Notes: generated from the letters alone by a model not told the origin. 64,000 nt of DNA from Candidatus Sumerlaeota bacterium (GCA_030613245.1 JAUWMI010000001.1:230258-294257); one strand, 5' to 3'. Positions 8,721 through 17,783 are shown, counted from the stretch's first letter. Program-made: numbers and translations.

Positions 8721-9674
8721 ATGCACATTCCTGATGGATTCTTGGATACGAAGACGTGGATGATCTGCCTGGGTGCTGCAGGTATCGGGTTGGCTGTCGT
8801 GGTTCATCAGACAAATCGGCAAGTGCGAGAGCGCATTGTTCCACTCGCAGCTACTGTAGGCGCATTTGTTTTTGTCGCGCAAATGATTAATTTCCCCGTG
8901 GGTGGGGGAACCTCAGGGCATTTATTGGGGGGCACGCTGATGGCGCTGCTTTTTGGGCCGTGGCTGGCGGCGCTTGTCATGACGGTAGTGCTGCTGGTTC
9001 AATGTTTGATTTTTCAGGACGGAGGGCTGCTGGCCTTAGGCGCAAACTGCTTTAACATGGCATTTGTAGGCGTGTTCAGCGGATATTTTGCCTATCAGCT
9101 GCTCTGGCGACTTCTCCCGCGGAGGCTTCGAGTCGCGCTCAGTGCCTTTCTCGCTGCATGGTTCTCAGTTGTGCTCAGCGCCGCTGTCTGCTCCATGGAA
9201 CTCGCGTTTTCTGGCATCGTACCTCTTAAGCAAAGTCTGATTGTCATGACGTCGGTACACACGCTGATCGGTGTAGGCGAGGGACTCATTACAGCAGCCA
9301 TCTTAGCAGCTCTTTATCGTCAGAAGCATGCGGTGGTTCCTGCAACCGAGCGAGCTCCGGTCACGCGCTGGGAATACCTCTTTGGCTTTGGACTGCTCTG
9401 TGTGATCGGCCTGTTTCTTGCCCCATTTGCTTCTCCGCTGCCAGATGGACTTGAAAAGACCGCCAGCCAGTTGAATTTCCTTTCCAATGAACAGACCATT
9501 GCCCCTTCGGTAATTCCAGGTTATGAATTCCCGGGTGTCCACTCGAGTTTTCTTGCCGTGCTCCTCGCTGGGCTGGTGGGACTCTTTCTCGTGCTGGCAT
9601 TCACCTATGGTCTGCTCCGGCTGACTCAGCGCAGGTCGGCAGCGCATGAAGGACGCAAAACCGATGCACCATGA
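8721..9674 (+). CDS. nikMN: ECF nickel transporter S component, NikM fused to PDGLE domain (NikMN), 317 aa
   Basis: Integral membrane substrate-binding component of an energy-coupling-factor nickel (or cobalt) importer. The start MHIPDGFLD is the canonical CbiM/NikM N-terminus, in which Met1-His2 help bind the metal; this fixes the start at 8721, preceded by AGAGG. Multiple membrane helices follow, with the conserved stretch FVAQMINFPVGGGTSGHLLGG holding the histidine of the metal site. From about residue 220 a second module has a membrane helix, then SPLPDGLEKTA, the PDGLE signature of the CbiN/NikN-like accessory domain, then a final helix. So the M and N components are one protein. nikR upstream points to nickel. 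The 3' end overlaps nikQ. Confidence 0.92.
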   Translation: MHIPDGFLDTKTWMICLGAAGIGLAVVVHQTNRQVRERIVPLAATVGAFVFVAQMINFPVGGGTSGHLLGGTLMALLFGPWLAALVMTVVLLVQCLIFQDGGLLALGANCFNMAFVGVFSGYFAYQLLWRLLPRRLRVALSAFLAAWFSVVLSAAVCSMELAFSGIVPLKQSLIVMTSVHTLIGVGEGLITAAILAALYRQKHAVVPATERAPVTRWEYLFGFGLLCVIGLFLAPFASPLPDGLEKTASQLNFLSNEQTIAPSVIPGYEFPGVHSSFLAVLLAGLVGLFLVLAFTYGLLRLTQRRSAAHEGRKTDAP

Positions 9675-10443
9675 CTTTCTCGACAAATATAGCGATCTCG
9701 ACACCCCGCTTCATCGCCTTGATGCACGGATTAAAATGTTGAGCGCAGTGGCGCTACTCGTGGCCGTTGTAGTGACGCCTCCCCGGCAGCCGGCAGAATT
9801 TATCCTCTTTGCGCTGCTCCTCGCACTCCTCACTCTGATCTCTCGCGTACCTGTGTTGCACATCATTAAGAAGTCACTCATTCTTTCCCCTTTCATTCTT
9901 CTGGTTGCAATTTTTCTTCCGTTCATGAAAGGGGGAACCACGCTCTGGGAAGGCCATTTCGTCGTTCCTCTGCGCATAAGCCAGGAAGGCATCTATATTT
10001 TTCTCAATGTCGTGTGTAAGGCATATCTTGCGCTGGCCACAATGATCTTGCTGTCAGCTACAACACCATTTATTCAGATTTTACATGCCATGCAAGCGTT
10101 TCGCGTTCCCCGGCTGGTGATCATGATCCTTTCCTTTATGTACCGCTACATCTTCCTCTTGATTGACGAGGCCGAACGGATGCTGACCGCGCATGAGGCG
10201 CGCCGGTTTGGCCTACGGAGGCGGCGCAAGCTGACGTCGTTCGGCCAGCTGGTGGGCGTGCTCTTTTTGCGCACGTATGAGCGTGGCGAACGCGTCTACC
10301 AGGCAATGACATCGCGCGGATTTGACGGAACCGTACGCGTGATGGAGCGTCCGCGCCTGACTACTACGGACGGCCTTCTCGCGGCTTTGTTTATCACACT
10401 GCTGGCAATTATCAAGGTGCTTGGAGCTCTCCTCTATGTTTGA
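9664..10443 (+). CDS. nikQ: ECF transporter transmembrane component NikQ/CbiQ, 259 aa
   Basis: Transmembrane coupling protein (T component) of the nickel ECF transporter. It opens MHHDFLDKYSDLDTPLHRLDARIKML, the usual CbiQ/NikQ start with short charged helix, then has four to five membrane helices. The two cytoplasmic coupling motifs that contact the ATPase are visible: EARRFGLRRRRK and the SRGFDGTVR segment. An ATG at 9646 is in frame, but the one at 9664 gives the canonical N-terminus and has GAAGGA 10 bp before it. It overlaps nikMN by 11 bp and nikO by 8 bp, indicating translational coupling. Confidence 0.92.
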   Translation: MHHDFLDKYSDLDTPLHRLDARIKMLSAVALLVAVVVTPPRQPAEFILFALLLALLTLISRVPVLHIIKKSLILSPFILLVAIFLPFMKGGTTLWEGHFVVPLRISQEGIYIFLNVVCKAYLALATMILLSATTPFIQILHAMQAFRVPRLVIMILSFMYRYIFLLIDEAERMLTAHEARRFGLRRRRKLTSFGQLVGVLFLRTYERGERVYQAMTSRGFDGTVRVMERPRLTTTDGLLAALFITLLAIIKVLGALLYV

Positions 10444-11215
10444 TGCGACCAACGAACCCTCCACAGTGCGCATGGCACTTGAAGTCCAGAATCTCTCCTA
10501 CACGTATCCCGACGGCACGCGTGCACTTGATGGCGTATCATTCCGGGTGCAGGAAGGCGAAAAGGTAGCCCTGGTTGGGCCAAATGGGGCTGGAAAATCA
10601 ACGCTCCTGCTGCAGCTCAATGGTATTAAGCGCGGTGACGGCATGGTGAAAGTATTTAGCGTTGAGGTGTCTCAAGCTACGCTCAAGCTCATCCGCCAGC
10701 AAGTGGGCCTGGTGTTTCAAGACCCTCAGGATCAGCTCTTCTGTCCAACCATATTTGAAGACGTTGCCTTTGGCCCACTCAATCTCGGACTCGATGCCCA
10801 GGAAATTCATAAGCGAGTGCACCAGGCGCTGTCTGAGGTTGAAATGCAGGACTACGAGCGCCATTCGTCGTTTCATTTGAGCTCAGGCGAACAGAAGCGC
10901 ATCGCTATTGCCACCATCCTCTCTGTCCAGCCGGAGATCCTGGTGATTGATGAGCCGTCGAGCAATCTGGACCCGAAACACCGCCGTCAGCTGATTACAT
11001 TCCTTCAGCAAAGTCGCAAAACTCTGGTGTTGGCGTCCCACGACCTGGATCTGGTACTCGAGGTGTGCACGCGCTGCATCATCCTGAATCGTGGACGTAT
11101 TGTCGCCGAGGGTATCCCTGCCGTGATCCTTCGAGACCGAGCCCTGCTTGAGGAAAACGGTCTTGAGTTACCTCTCTCATTCCAGCGCATTATCCCTGCG
11201 AGTGAACCAGAATAG
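10436..11215 (+). CDS. nikO: ECF transporter ATPase NikO/CbiO, 259 aa
   Basis: ATP-binding subunit powering nickel uptake with NikMN and NikQ. Walker A is GPNGAGKS, the Q-loop is VFQDPQDQLFCPT (the DPDDQ-type Q-loop typical of ECF ATPases), the signature is LSSGEQKR, Walker B is ILVIDEPSSNLDP and the H-loop is LASHDLD. The ATG at 10436 overlaps the nikQ stop by 8 bp. An internal ATG at 10472 (MALEVQNLSYTYPDG) is the point where homology to other CbiO proteins begins, so a shorter product is possible. Only one ATPase gene is present, so the ECF module is probably a homodimer of NikO. Confidence 0.95.
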   Translation: MFDATNEPSTVRMALEVQNLSYTYPDGTRALDGVSFRVQEGEKVALVGPNGAGKSTLLLQLNGIKRGDGMVKVFSVEVSQATLKLIRQQVGLVFQDPQDQLFCPTIFEDVAFGPLNLGLDAQEIHKRVHQALSEVEMQDYERHSSFHLSSGEQKRIAIATILSVQPEILVIDEPSSNLDPKHRRQLITFLQQSRKTLVLASHDLDLVLEVCTRCIILNRGRIVAEGIPAVILRDRALLEENGLELPLSFQRIIPASEPE

Positions 11216-11384
11216 ATTCCAGCACTGCATTGGGCTTCCCGGGTGCCACCCTGGAAGAAGCAGCTGATTTGGCGGGACACAACGCTTCGGAACGCTGGCA
11301 TTCGCAAAAAGGCGCCATTCGCCTTGCTGTTACGGGAAAAACTTGTTGACAGCCATGCAAAAAGTTAAAACTATTCAAATGAAC

Positions 11385-11539
11385 TTAAGAGCCGAGTTAT
11401 AGTGCCTTAGAGACACTATCAAAATGCAATTCTAACGCTCCTAAGGCGCATAAACCACTACGACACAACGTACACGACGGGAGGCGCATTGGCGTCGTGC
11501 CGTCGTGGTTTGATAGTTCTTTTTGTCAGGTGCTCTTAA
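11385..11539. repeat. MITE-like element A, copy 1 (155 bp)
   Basis: Bounded by 8-bp perfect terminal inverted repeats, TTAAGAGC (11385-11392) and GCTCTTAA (11532-11539). An inner inverted pair, TATCAAAA (11417-11424) and TTTGATAG (11509-11516), and the block GTCGTGCCGTCGTGG (11494-11508) follow. A shorter copy in opposite orientation lies at 35230-35338 and shares about 45 bp at one end plus the ATTTTGAT/GTCTCT block at the other. It has no coding capacity and fills most of the 354-bp gap before the GH94 gene, whose start codon is 31 bp away, so it may carry or disturb that promoter. Confidence 0.7.
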
Positions 11540-11569
11540 TACTTTCTATCACCTCGGACCCAATCTGCA

Positions 11570-14017
11570 ATGCATGATCACTCTCAGGCATCTTCGTCTC
11601 AAGTCTCCTCGCAGTGGCTCACAAATAAATACGGGTACTTCGATACCCGGGCGCATGAGTTCGTTATCACACGCCCTGATACCCCTGCGCCCTGGATCAA
11701 CTATATCACCAACGGGAAATATACGGGCCTCATTTCAAATACAGCCGGCGGTTACAGTTTTTACCTTTCGCCACGAGATGGCCGCATCACCCGATGGCGC
11801 TACAACAGCCTACCCCCTGATCGCCCAGGCCGCTATCTCTATATCCGGGACAACGCGGATGGCCGGTATTGGTCACCCACCTGGCAGCCTACGTTTACGC
11901 CTCTGACTTCCTACGTCTGTCGCCATGGGCTCCACTACACCATCATCGAGTCAAGCTATCGTGACATTCGCTCGCGACTGACCTACTTTATCCCAGACGA
12001 TGATCTGGAAATCTGGAAGGTCGAGCTGGTCAATACCGGAAATACCACGAAAGAGCTGAGCCTGTATGCTTACGTTGAGCTGTGCCTGGGCCATGCACTT
12101 GTTGATCTGATCAATCAGCCGAATGACCAGCATTTCAATACGGTACGCTTTCTCGCGGACGATGAGATACTGCTGGCAACTAAGCGGTACTGGGTGACGT
12201 TCGATCGCGCCACCGTTCGGCAGTCCAATCAGGCCTGGAACAGGTGGGCATTTATGGCCTCCGGGTTGCCCGTGGACGGGTTTGACGGGTCAAGAGCCCA
12301 GTTCATCGGCCGGTGGCGTTCAGAACAGAACCCCCGGGCCATTGAGCTTGGGACCATCTACAACAGTGCAATTACAGCCGGAGATGCCGTGGCTGCCATA
12401 AAAATCCCGGTTGTCTTGAAGCCCGGCGAGGAGCTGATATTTCCGATTCTCCTCGGCGTAGTAGGTTGCGAGCACCCGGAACGTGACGCCCGAAATCTTG
12501 TCGGGAAATATCGTCGGCTGGACACCGTTGAGGCTGCGTTTACGCGGCTGAAAGAAGAAATGGATGACTACCTCAGTGCCGTCCAGGTAAGCGTCCCCGA
12601 TCCGGAAATGCAGCTAATGCTGAATTGCTGGAACCAGTACCAGGCCAAAGTCGCGTTCCAGTGTTCGCGCAATGCTTCCTACCACCACGGCGGCCTGCTG
12701 TTTGGCCGCGGATTTCGCGACTCCTGCCAGGATAGCCTCGGCCCACTGCTCACACGCCCTGCCTGGGTGCGTGACCGGATTTTTGAGATGGCGCAGCAAC
12801 AATTCAAGAGTGGTGAGACCTTCCACTGCTACTATCCGACAAGCGGAGGCGGAGAGCAAACCGGCCATTCAGACACTGCGCTATGGCTTCCATTTGTTGC
12901 ATGCATGTATGTGAAGGAGACAGGCGACTTTGAGATTCTCAAGCGCCTGGTGCCTTACGTGGATGGCGGCAACGCATCACTCATGAAACACTTGCTCGGT
13001 GCACTCCACTATAGCCTGACGCGGCTCAGCCCCCGTAAACTTCTCCTGTTCGGGCCCGGCGATTGGAATGACACTCTGGATTATTTGGGCCGAGAAGGAA
13101 AGGGCGAGACGGTCTGGGGTTCAATGTTTCTCTGTTACGTCCTGAGAGAAATGATCGAGCTCCTCGGCCAATGCAAGCATCCACAAACGACACACTATCA
13201 GCATCGGTACGACCAGATTAAGAGTGCAATCAACCGCTATTGCTGGGATGGGCGCTGGTACATTCGCGGTACGAATGATGCGGGCGCAAGAATCGGCTCG
13301 GTCAAGTGCAAGGAAGGCAAGATCTTTCTTAACACCCAGAGCTGGGCCATCATGAGCGCGGTGGCTGAAGGAAATCGTGTTGCGCAATGCCTCGACTCTG
13401 TTGCGCAGCATCTCTCCACGTCCAAAGGCCCGAAGATTCTTCACCCACCCTATGCAACTATCAATCCGCAAATTGGACTAGTAACCCGGTGCGTCCCGGG
13501 CAAGAAGGAGAACGGCGCGGTGTTCAATCATGCGGCTGCCTGGGCCATGCTGGCTGACCTCATGGCTGGTAGAGCCGAACAGGCCTATGAGATTTACCGC
13601 CAGATGCTGCCCATGAATCCGGAGATTGATATTGATCGCTATGAGGTCGAGCCCTACGTCTACGCTGAATATGTCACTAGCCCCGATCATCCGACATACG
13701 GGCAGGCGAGCCATTCGTGGCTTACCGGATCAAGTGTCTGGATGCTGCGGATTGCTCTTGATTACCTTTTAGGCGTGCGTCCGGCTTACGATGGCCTGGT
13801 GGTTGACCCTTGCATTCCCCGCAATTGGGATGGCTACACTGTAAAACGCACGTTTCGCGGCGCAAGCTATGAGATCTCCGTGAGCAATCCGCATCATGTG
13901 AACCGCGGGGTACAAAGTTTAGCGTGTAATGGGCAGATTCTGGAAAAGCCGATGATTCCTATCATGGCTGATGGGAAGATCCATAAGGTCAATGCCATTC
14001 TGGGGCCTCTAAGCTGA
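11570..14017 (+). CDS. GH94 glycoside phosphorylase (cellobiose/chitobiose phosphorylase family), 815 aa
   Basis: Reversible phosphorolysis of a beta-linked disaccharide to a sugar 1-phosphate plus free sugar, in the cytosol (no signal peptide). The N-terminal beta-sandwich contains NGKYTGLISNTAGGYSFYLSP, the usual GH94 opening. The (alpha/alpha)6 catalytic part contains RDSCQDSLG, then GHSDTALWLPF and the catalytic motif GDWND at 497-501, whose aspartate pair includes the general acid of characterised GH94 enzymes. The C-terminus has the HAAAWAMLADLMAGRAEQAY helix and GVRPAYDGLVVDPCIP, conserved in the family. Length is normal for cellobiose, chitobiose or cellodextrin phosphorylase; which substrate cannot be told. 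It stands alone after a MITE-like element, without an adjacent sugar transporter. Confidence 0.92.
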   Translation: MHDHSQASSSQVSSQWLTNKYGYFDTRAHEFVITRPDTPAPWINYITNGKYTGLISNTAGGYSFYLSPRDGRITRWRYNSLPPDRPGRYLYIRDNADGRYWSPTWQPTFTPLTSYVCRHGLHYTIIESSYRDIRSRLTYFIPDDDLEIWKVELVNTGNTTKELSLYAYVELCLGHALVDLINQPNDQHFNTVRFLADDEILLATKRYWVTFDRATVRQSNQAWNRWAFMASGLPVDGFDGSRAQFIGRWRSEQNPRAIELGTIYNSAITAGDAVAAIKIPVVLKPGEELIFPILLGVVGCEHPERDARNLVGKYRRLDTVEAAFTRLKEEMDDYLSAVQVSVPDPEMQLMLNCWNQYQAKVAFQCSRNASYHHGGLLFGRGFRDSCQDSLGPLLTRPAWVRDRIFEMAQQQFKSGETFHCYYPTSGGGEQTGHSDTALWLPFVACMYVKETGDFEILKRLVPYVDGGNASLMKHLLGALHYSLTRLSPRKLLLFGPGDWNDTLDYLGREGKGETVWGSMFLCYVLREMIELLGQCKHPQTTHYQHRYDQIKSAINRYCWDGRWYIRGTNDAGARIGSVKCKEGKIFLNTQSWAIMSAVAEGNRVAQCLDSVAQHLSTSKGPKILHPPYATINPQIGLVTRCVPGKKENGAVFNHAAAWAMLADLMAGRAEQAYEIYRQMLPMNPEIDIDRYEVEPYVYAEYVTSPDHPTYGQASHSWLTGSSVWMLRIALDYLLGVRPAYDGLVVDPCIPRNWDGYTVKRTFRGASYEISVSNPHHVNRGVQSLACNGQILEKPMIPIMADGKIHKVNAILGPLS

Positions 14018-14287
14018 CGCCATCCTGCCAGGGGAGCTATCGGACATGTCCGCCTGGGCGGATTCATTCATCTCCATTTTTCCAGGCTGTGGTGTTACGT
14101 TTATGGCGCGCCCCATTTGTCATTTCCGGGACAGAATAGGGGAGAGTCTATATTCTTGCTCCGGCGAGACGCACTGGTAGCGCTTATTTGGTTGATTTTT
14201 ATTTTTCGCTCTGTATAAAGAATCATAGTAGTTTCAACGATTTACTGAAGTCTCATGGCATTTCAGTTTCTGAAAGGTAGGCGCAGG

Positions 14288-14719
14288 ATGAACGTGGAGA
14301 GTCAGCAGGGCCGAGAACGGAGCCGCCGTGCTGTGAGTACGGCAGAAATCCTGATCCTTGTGGCTGTCGTCCTCTGTGTTTTGCTACTCTTTACCGGAAG
14401 CCTGTCCACCTTTCTCTCTATCCTCTACAGCCCATTTTTGTTCATTATTCTGGTCGTGATCATTACAGAATATATTATCCTGAAGGGAGCAGATAGGTCG
14501 CGCATTTATCGCCTTGAGATTGACCACTTGCGTGATAAACGCAAAGAGGATATCGCCTTCAGCCGGGGAATCGAAACAGAGCTGCAACGGCTCGTCTCGG
14601 CCTTAAGCGAACTTGAGGCAACAGATGCCAAGCAGCGACGTGTTCCCTGGAAAAAAATTACCGAAGAGACACGCGAGAAACTCCAGGAACTGCTCCAGCG
14701 GATGAGAATGAAGACGTGA
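14288..14719 (+). CDS. Small inner-membrane protein with C-terminal coiled coil, 143 aa, unknown function
   Basis: Not recognised as a named family. After a short basic N-terminus there are two hydrophobic helices (ILILVAVVLCVLLLFTGSLSTFLSILY and PFLFIILVVIITEYIIL) in a hairpin. A charged helix about 70 residues long follows (HLRDKRKEDIAFSRGIETELQRLV...) that looks coiled coil and cytosolic. The ATG at 14288 is chosen because AAAGGTAGG lies 7 bp before it; an in-frame ATG at 14255 lacks a ribosome site. It lies 270 bp after the GH94 gene. It could be a scaffold or a small envelope-stress protein, but there is no direct evidence. Confidence 0.7.
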   Translation: MNVESQQGRERSRRAVSTAEILILVAVVLCVLLLFTGSLSTFLSILYSPFLFIILVVIITEYIILKGADRSRIYRLEIDHLRDKRKEDIAFSRGIETELQRLVSALSELEATDAKQRRVPWKKITEETREKLQELLQRMRMKT

Positions 14720-14853
14720 ACCTCACGCCACGGGCTGTGACTCCCCGCCCCGTCATTTTACCTGCAAATACCTCACTATGGGTTGGCAATCAGATTTATT
14801 GGTCGGGTACACGTTGAAAATTGGCAGGAAAATGAGAGTGGTGAGAAATGCGG

Positions 14854-15891
14854 CTATTCCAGGTGCTGATTCTTGGTCAGCTCTTCTTCAATCTTTCGAA
14901 TGGTTTCCGAATCTATCAGCTCACCATATTTAAGCGAGCCCTTGAAGCGCTTCAGGTCAAGATGCATAAGAGACCATGTTTTGTGGGTATTGTGAGCAAC
15001 AATTGCGCCCATATTGTTTGATCCCCAATACACTGCATCCCACGTCTTATCTCCAGTGGTAATTGAGAGCACTCTGCCGCGCTGTAGCCCAGGCTCTCCA
15101 GCTCTCCCCACCTGGGAATTTACGCGTGACGTCTTGGTTATAGGCGGCACCTGCTCGGGTTTCTGTGGCGGTGCCTTCTGATTGGGAATCAGTTTCGCAT
15201 GCTCGTAGCAGTCCAGATGATAGATCAGAGCGTCGCGTTCCCAGCGCATTCGTCTAATCATCTGCGTAAGCAAATCGTCCGGGACACTGCCGATCTGTTG
15301 CCACTGATATGCATAGAGACTCACGCCCTTTGGCTCCAGCGTTCCGTCGGCTTTGACCATGAGCAAAATGTCATATTCCTTGTCGGGAATCTCTTGTTCA
15401 AATATCCCTACGGACCCATCTTCGATCTTGACAATTGCGCCCGGCTGAATGGGAGATGCGGACGGCGCAGGATGAGATTCCACGGGCGGAGAGGAAGGTG
15501 CAGGTGAAGGTGCGATCTGTTCGGTATCTTCTGGCTTGACTGGAGGAGACTCTTTCGCGGTATCGGCTCGCTTGGGAGAGACCTGCGGCTCAAACTGGAA
15601 ATCATGCAGCGACCCCAGGAGCTCTGATTCTACAGTATCTGTACCACTGTCGGAGTTCACGTCAGACTTATGATCAGCACCACCGGTCTGCTTCATTGCC
15701 TTCGCAGGAGAGTTGATATATTGAGATTCGCCTTGTTTAGCAATCCTCCGGCGTAAGTTCGAGAGGTACTCAGTCTCTTCCTGACTGGTCATAATACGAC
15801 GAATGTGCGCTTCGCGATCCTCAGGAAGATCTTTGGGCGAATCGGCATGTATTCTGTTTTCTTTCCGCCGATTGTCTCGTGGTTTTACCAT
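14854..15891 (-). CDS. Hypothetical hydrophilic protein with Pro-rich linker, 345 aa
   Basis: No family recognised and no signal peptide or membrane segment. Residues 1-55 are strongly charged and helical (EDREAHIRRIMTSQEETEYL). Residues 60-150 are low-complexity Ser/Pro/Glu. Residues 150-240 form a compact-looking unit (PGAIVKIEDGSVGIFEQEIPDKEYDILL ends in the helix MIRRMRWERDALIYHLDCYEHA). A second Pro/Lys linker leads to a C-terminal beta-rich unit (GRVLSITTGDKTWDAVYWGSNNMGAIVAH) and a final helix. The two folded units on either side of a linker suggest a cytosolic adaptor. Transcribed alone; convergent with the small membrane protein before it. The open frame is long and codon-regular, so the gene is probably real. 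Confidence 0.65.
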   Translation of the reverse strand: MVKPRDNRRKENRIHADSPKDLPEDREAHIRRIMTSQEETEYLSNLRRRIAKQGESQYINSPAKAMKQTGGADHKSDVNSDSGTDTVESELLGSLHDFQFEPQVSPKRADTAKESPPVKPEDTEQIAPSPAPSSPPVESHPAPSASPIQPGAIVKIEDGSVGIFEQEIPDKEYDILLMVKADGTLEPKGVSLYAYQWQQIGSVPDDLLTQMIRRMRWERDALIYHLDCYEHAKLIPNQKAPPQKPEQVPPITKTSRVNSQVGRAGEPGLQRGRVLSITTGDKTWDAVYWGSNNMGAIVAHNTHKTWSLMHLDLKRFKGSLKYGELIDSETIRKIEEELTKNQHLE

Positions 15892-16486
15892 AATTTAAAG
15901 ATTATCCGGTCGATCAAAGTGATGGGCCTTTATAATCCCCTGCCGGTAAAAAAATTCGCCTTTGGCTGTTGCTGCAATGCGCAAACTGCCTTCCTAAGCC
16001 GGAATAGAATGATTCCCTTTTTCCCGCTTTTTCCCTGTACGTTCACTATTAGCATTTGATACTTGCCGCACACCTTTTTGTCAAATGTTTTTCTCCCTGC
16101 TTAACTTTCTTAATCCATGTTTGTTTTTCTTATTGCACTTTCTTGGGACATGCTGATTGCTCCTGAATTCTAATGTCTTTATAAGACAACTCTGCTTGAA
16201 AGGAGAGAAAGGTGTACCAAATTGCGCATAATAGAACCCATCACTGTACCATATAGTACTCAAATATAGGCCTCCTTCTCTCCTTTTTATTCTCGCGTGA
16301 AAGGCAGCGATTTCGTATCGAGCTTACCTTGCCCTGAGGTTTAGCACTTTCTATTTGGCACGGTCGTGAGGCGTTTCTATGATTTGTGGTGGCATGCTCT
16401 GGAGGGTTGAGATTGTGCCGGACAGAATGACACTATGAATATACCGTTTTGCATATTAAATGTCCGCAATTCGCAGCAAACATCAA

Positions 16487-16600
16487 TGGGGCAGACACAC
16501 GGGTCTGCCCCTACGTCACGCACTAATTTAACCGCTGCTACATGGAAGAGTCAGGTTTCGGGCAAAATTACTCCGTAGGGGCGAACCTATGTGTTCGCCC
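16487..16600. repeat. GTAGGGGC-type palindromic repeats, copies 2 and 3, in a 765-bp gene-free stretch
   Basis: The gap 15892-16656 contains two hairpin units. The first at 16487-16514 has arms GGGGCAGAC and GTCTGCCCCTAC. The second at 16574-16600 has GTAGGGGCGAAC and GTTCGCCC. Both share the outer GTAGGGGC/GCCCC arm with the copy at 662-691 and alternate in orientation. The second hairpin is followed by TTTCTCTTTTTT on the plus strand and could terminate transcription from that side. The rest of the gap shows no plausible gene. Confidence 0.65.
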
Positions 16601-16656
16601 TTTCTCTTTTTTGATTTTCGGTCATTTATTTTGCAAAGAGCAGCGAAGGGACATGG

Positions 16657-17613
16657 CTAGGGGATAGTGGTTGTGGGTTCTGGCTGAGCTGGTGGGGATG
16701 GAGGTTCAGTTGGCATCTTTTCATGAGGAAGATAAGGGGCAAGTGAATCCTGAAATTCCTGGATTTCTTTTTGACAATCGTCAATTCTTTTCTGAAGAAA
16801 GAGCAATTGCTTTTCAAGCCGCTCGAGGCGCTTTTGGAGTCGCAATGGCATTGCCCGTGGCGGAGGACCTGGCAGTGGGGCAAGGGGTTCAGGCAGTTCC
16901 GTTGGCGGCGATTCGACCAGCCGCTCAGGGTCTGCCTGCATCATCGCAAGCAACTCCCTGGTCCGACTCAGGCGGGTCTGTTCACGCTGGAGTCGCAGGA
17001 GCTGCAGCCGATTGGCATCCGGAGCTTGCTTGAGCGCAGCAGTCTGCCGCTCAAGCTCCTCAGATCGTATGGTAATGGCATCTTCAATCTGCTTTCTGTT
17101 ATTAATGAACCGGCGGATCAACCGGCGTTGTTCTTGCTGTTTTGCCATTGAATCTTCAATCGCTAGATGGAGGTCTGCTTCCGTCTGGTCAATCTCTTTT
17201 CGCAAGAAGAAGCGTCTGAGCGGCCGTCGCTCCTTCCCAACGCGCTTTTTCGCATCGAACAGACGATTCAGCAGCTGTTCCTTACGTTGTTCCAGCCTGT
17301 GGCGCTCTTGGGTGAGATTCAAGAAGACTCCCACCTGCTCCTGCCATTTCATCGGCTGCCTGGCTCTTGCCTCGGGTTGACCTCGGCGATGACCCCGGGG
17401 GCCTGCACGGTCTGACATGCCCTGCTGTGCCCTGACAGACGCCGATACACCGACAACGAAGATCACGGCGCAGACAAGGATGCACCCATGCGTTCTGAGT
17501 CCATGTGGCCGGATATTGCTCGACGCTCGCCTGGGCATCTTCTCCTGACCTTCCATTCGCAGGGACCTTTCGGATTCCATGCGCAATCTCTGTGACTTTT
17601 CTGACTCTCGCAT
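16657..17613 (-). CDS. Exported Arg/Gln-rich coiled-coil protein next to a two-component system, 318 aa
   Basis: No named family assigned. After a basic N-region (residues 1-45) there is one hydrophobic segment (CILVCAVIFVVGVSASVRA) that fits a signal peptide ending near residue 62, followed by QQGMSDRAGPRGHRRG. Residues 85-225 are almost continuous helix rich in Arg, Glu, Gln and Leu. A Pro-rich hinge (residues 232-255) and a second coiled coil of about 40 residues follow, then a Pro/Thr tail. The ATG at 17613 has AAAGGAG 11 bp upstream; an ATG at 17538 would give a shorter n-region. The helical, periplasmic, metal-sensor-like layout and its position after an NtrC-type regulator and kinase recall the ZraP/CpxP type of accessory protein, but no family motif proves it. 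Confidence 0.7.
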   Translation of the reverse strand: MRESEKSQRLRMESERSLRMEGQEKMPRRASSNIRPHGLRTHGCILVCAVIFVVGVSASVRAQQGMSDRAGPRGHRRGQPEARARQPMKWQEQVGVFLNLTQERHRLEQRKEQLLNRLFDAKKRVGKERRPLRRFFLRKEIDQTEADLHLAIEDSMAKQQEQRRLIRRFINNRKQIEDAITIRSEELERQTAALKQAPDANRLQLLRLQREQTRLSRTRELLAMMQADPERLVESPPTELPEPLAPLPGPPPRAMPLRLQKRLERLEKQLLFLQKRIDDCQKEIQEFQDSLAPYLPHEKMPTEPPSPPAQPEPTTTIP

Positions 17614-17783
17614 CGTATTTCAATCTCCTTTTTACTCATAAGCCGTGAAGTGCGCTCAGCCCGTCTTTTCCTGTAGATACCACCCGAACCGATTCGTGCA
17701 CTGCTGTGGCAGCGCACGGTTGACTTCTTCATCTTGTAAAAACCATGTGCTGTGGGTGTCAGCAGAATAGGTACGTGAAACGA

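Noticed and set aside
17463..17732. Alternative 89-codon frame overlapping the start of the coiled-coil gene
   Set aside because: The main frame has a better ribosome site, a signal peptide and long coiled-coil composition.
17614..17783. Possible sigma54 (-24/-12) promoter before the exported coiled-coil gene
   Set aside because: TGCCAC followed by a GTGCAC-like block was the best match, but the invariant GG at -24 and the GG-to-GC spacing are wrong.
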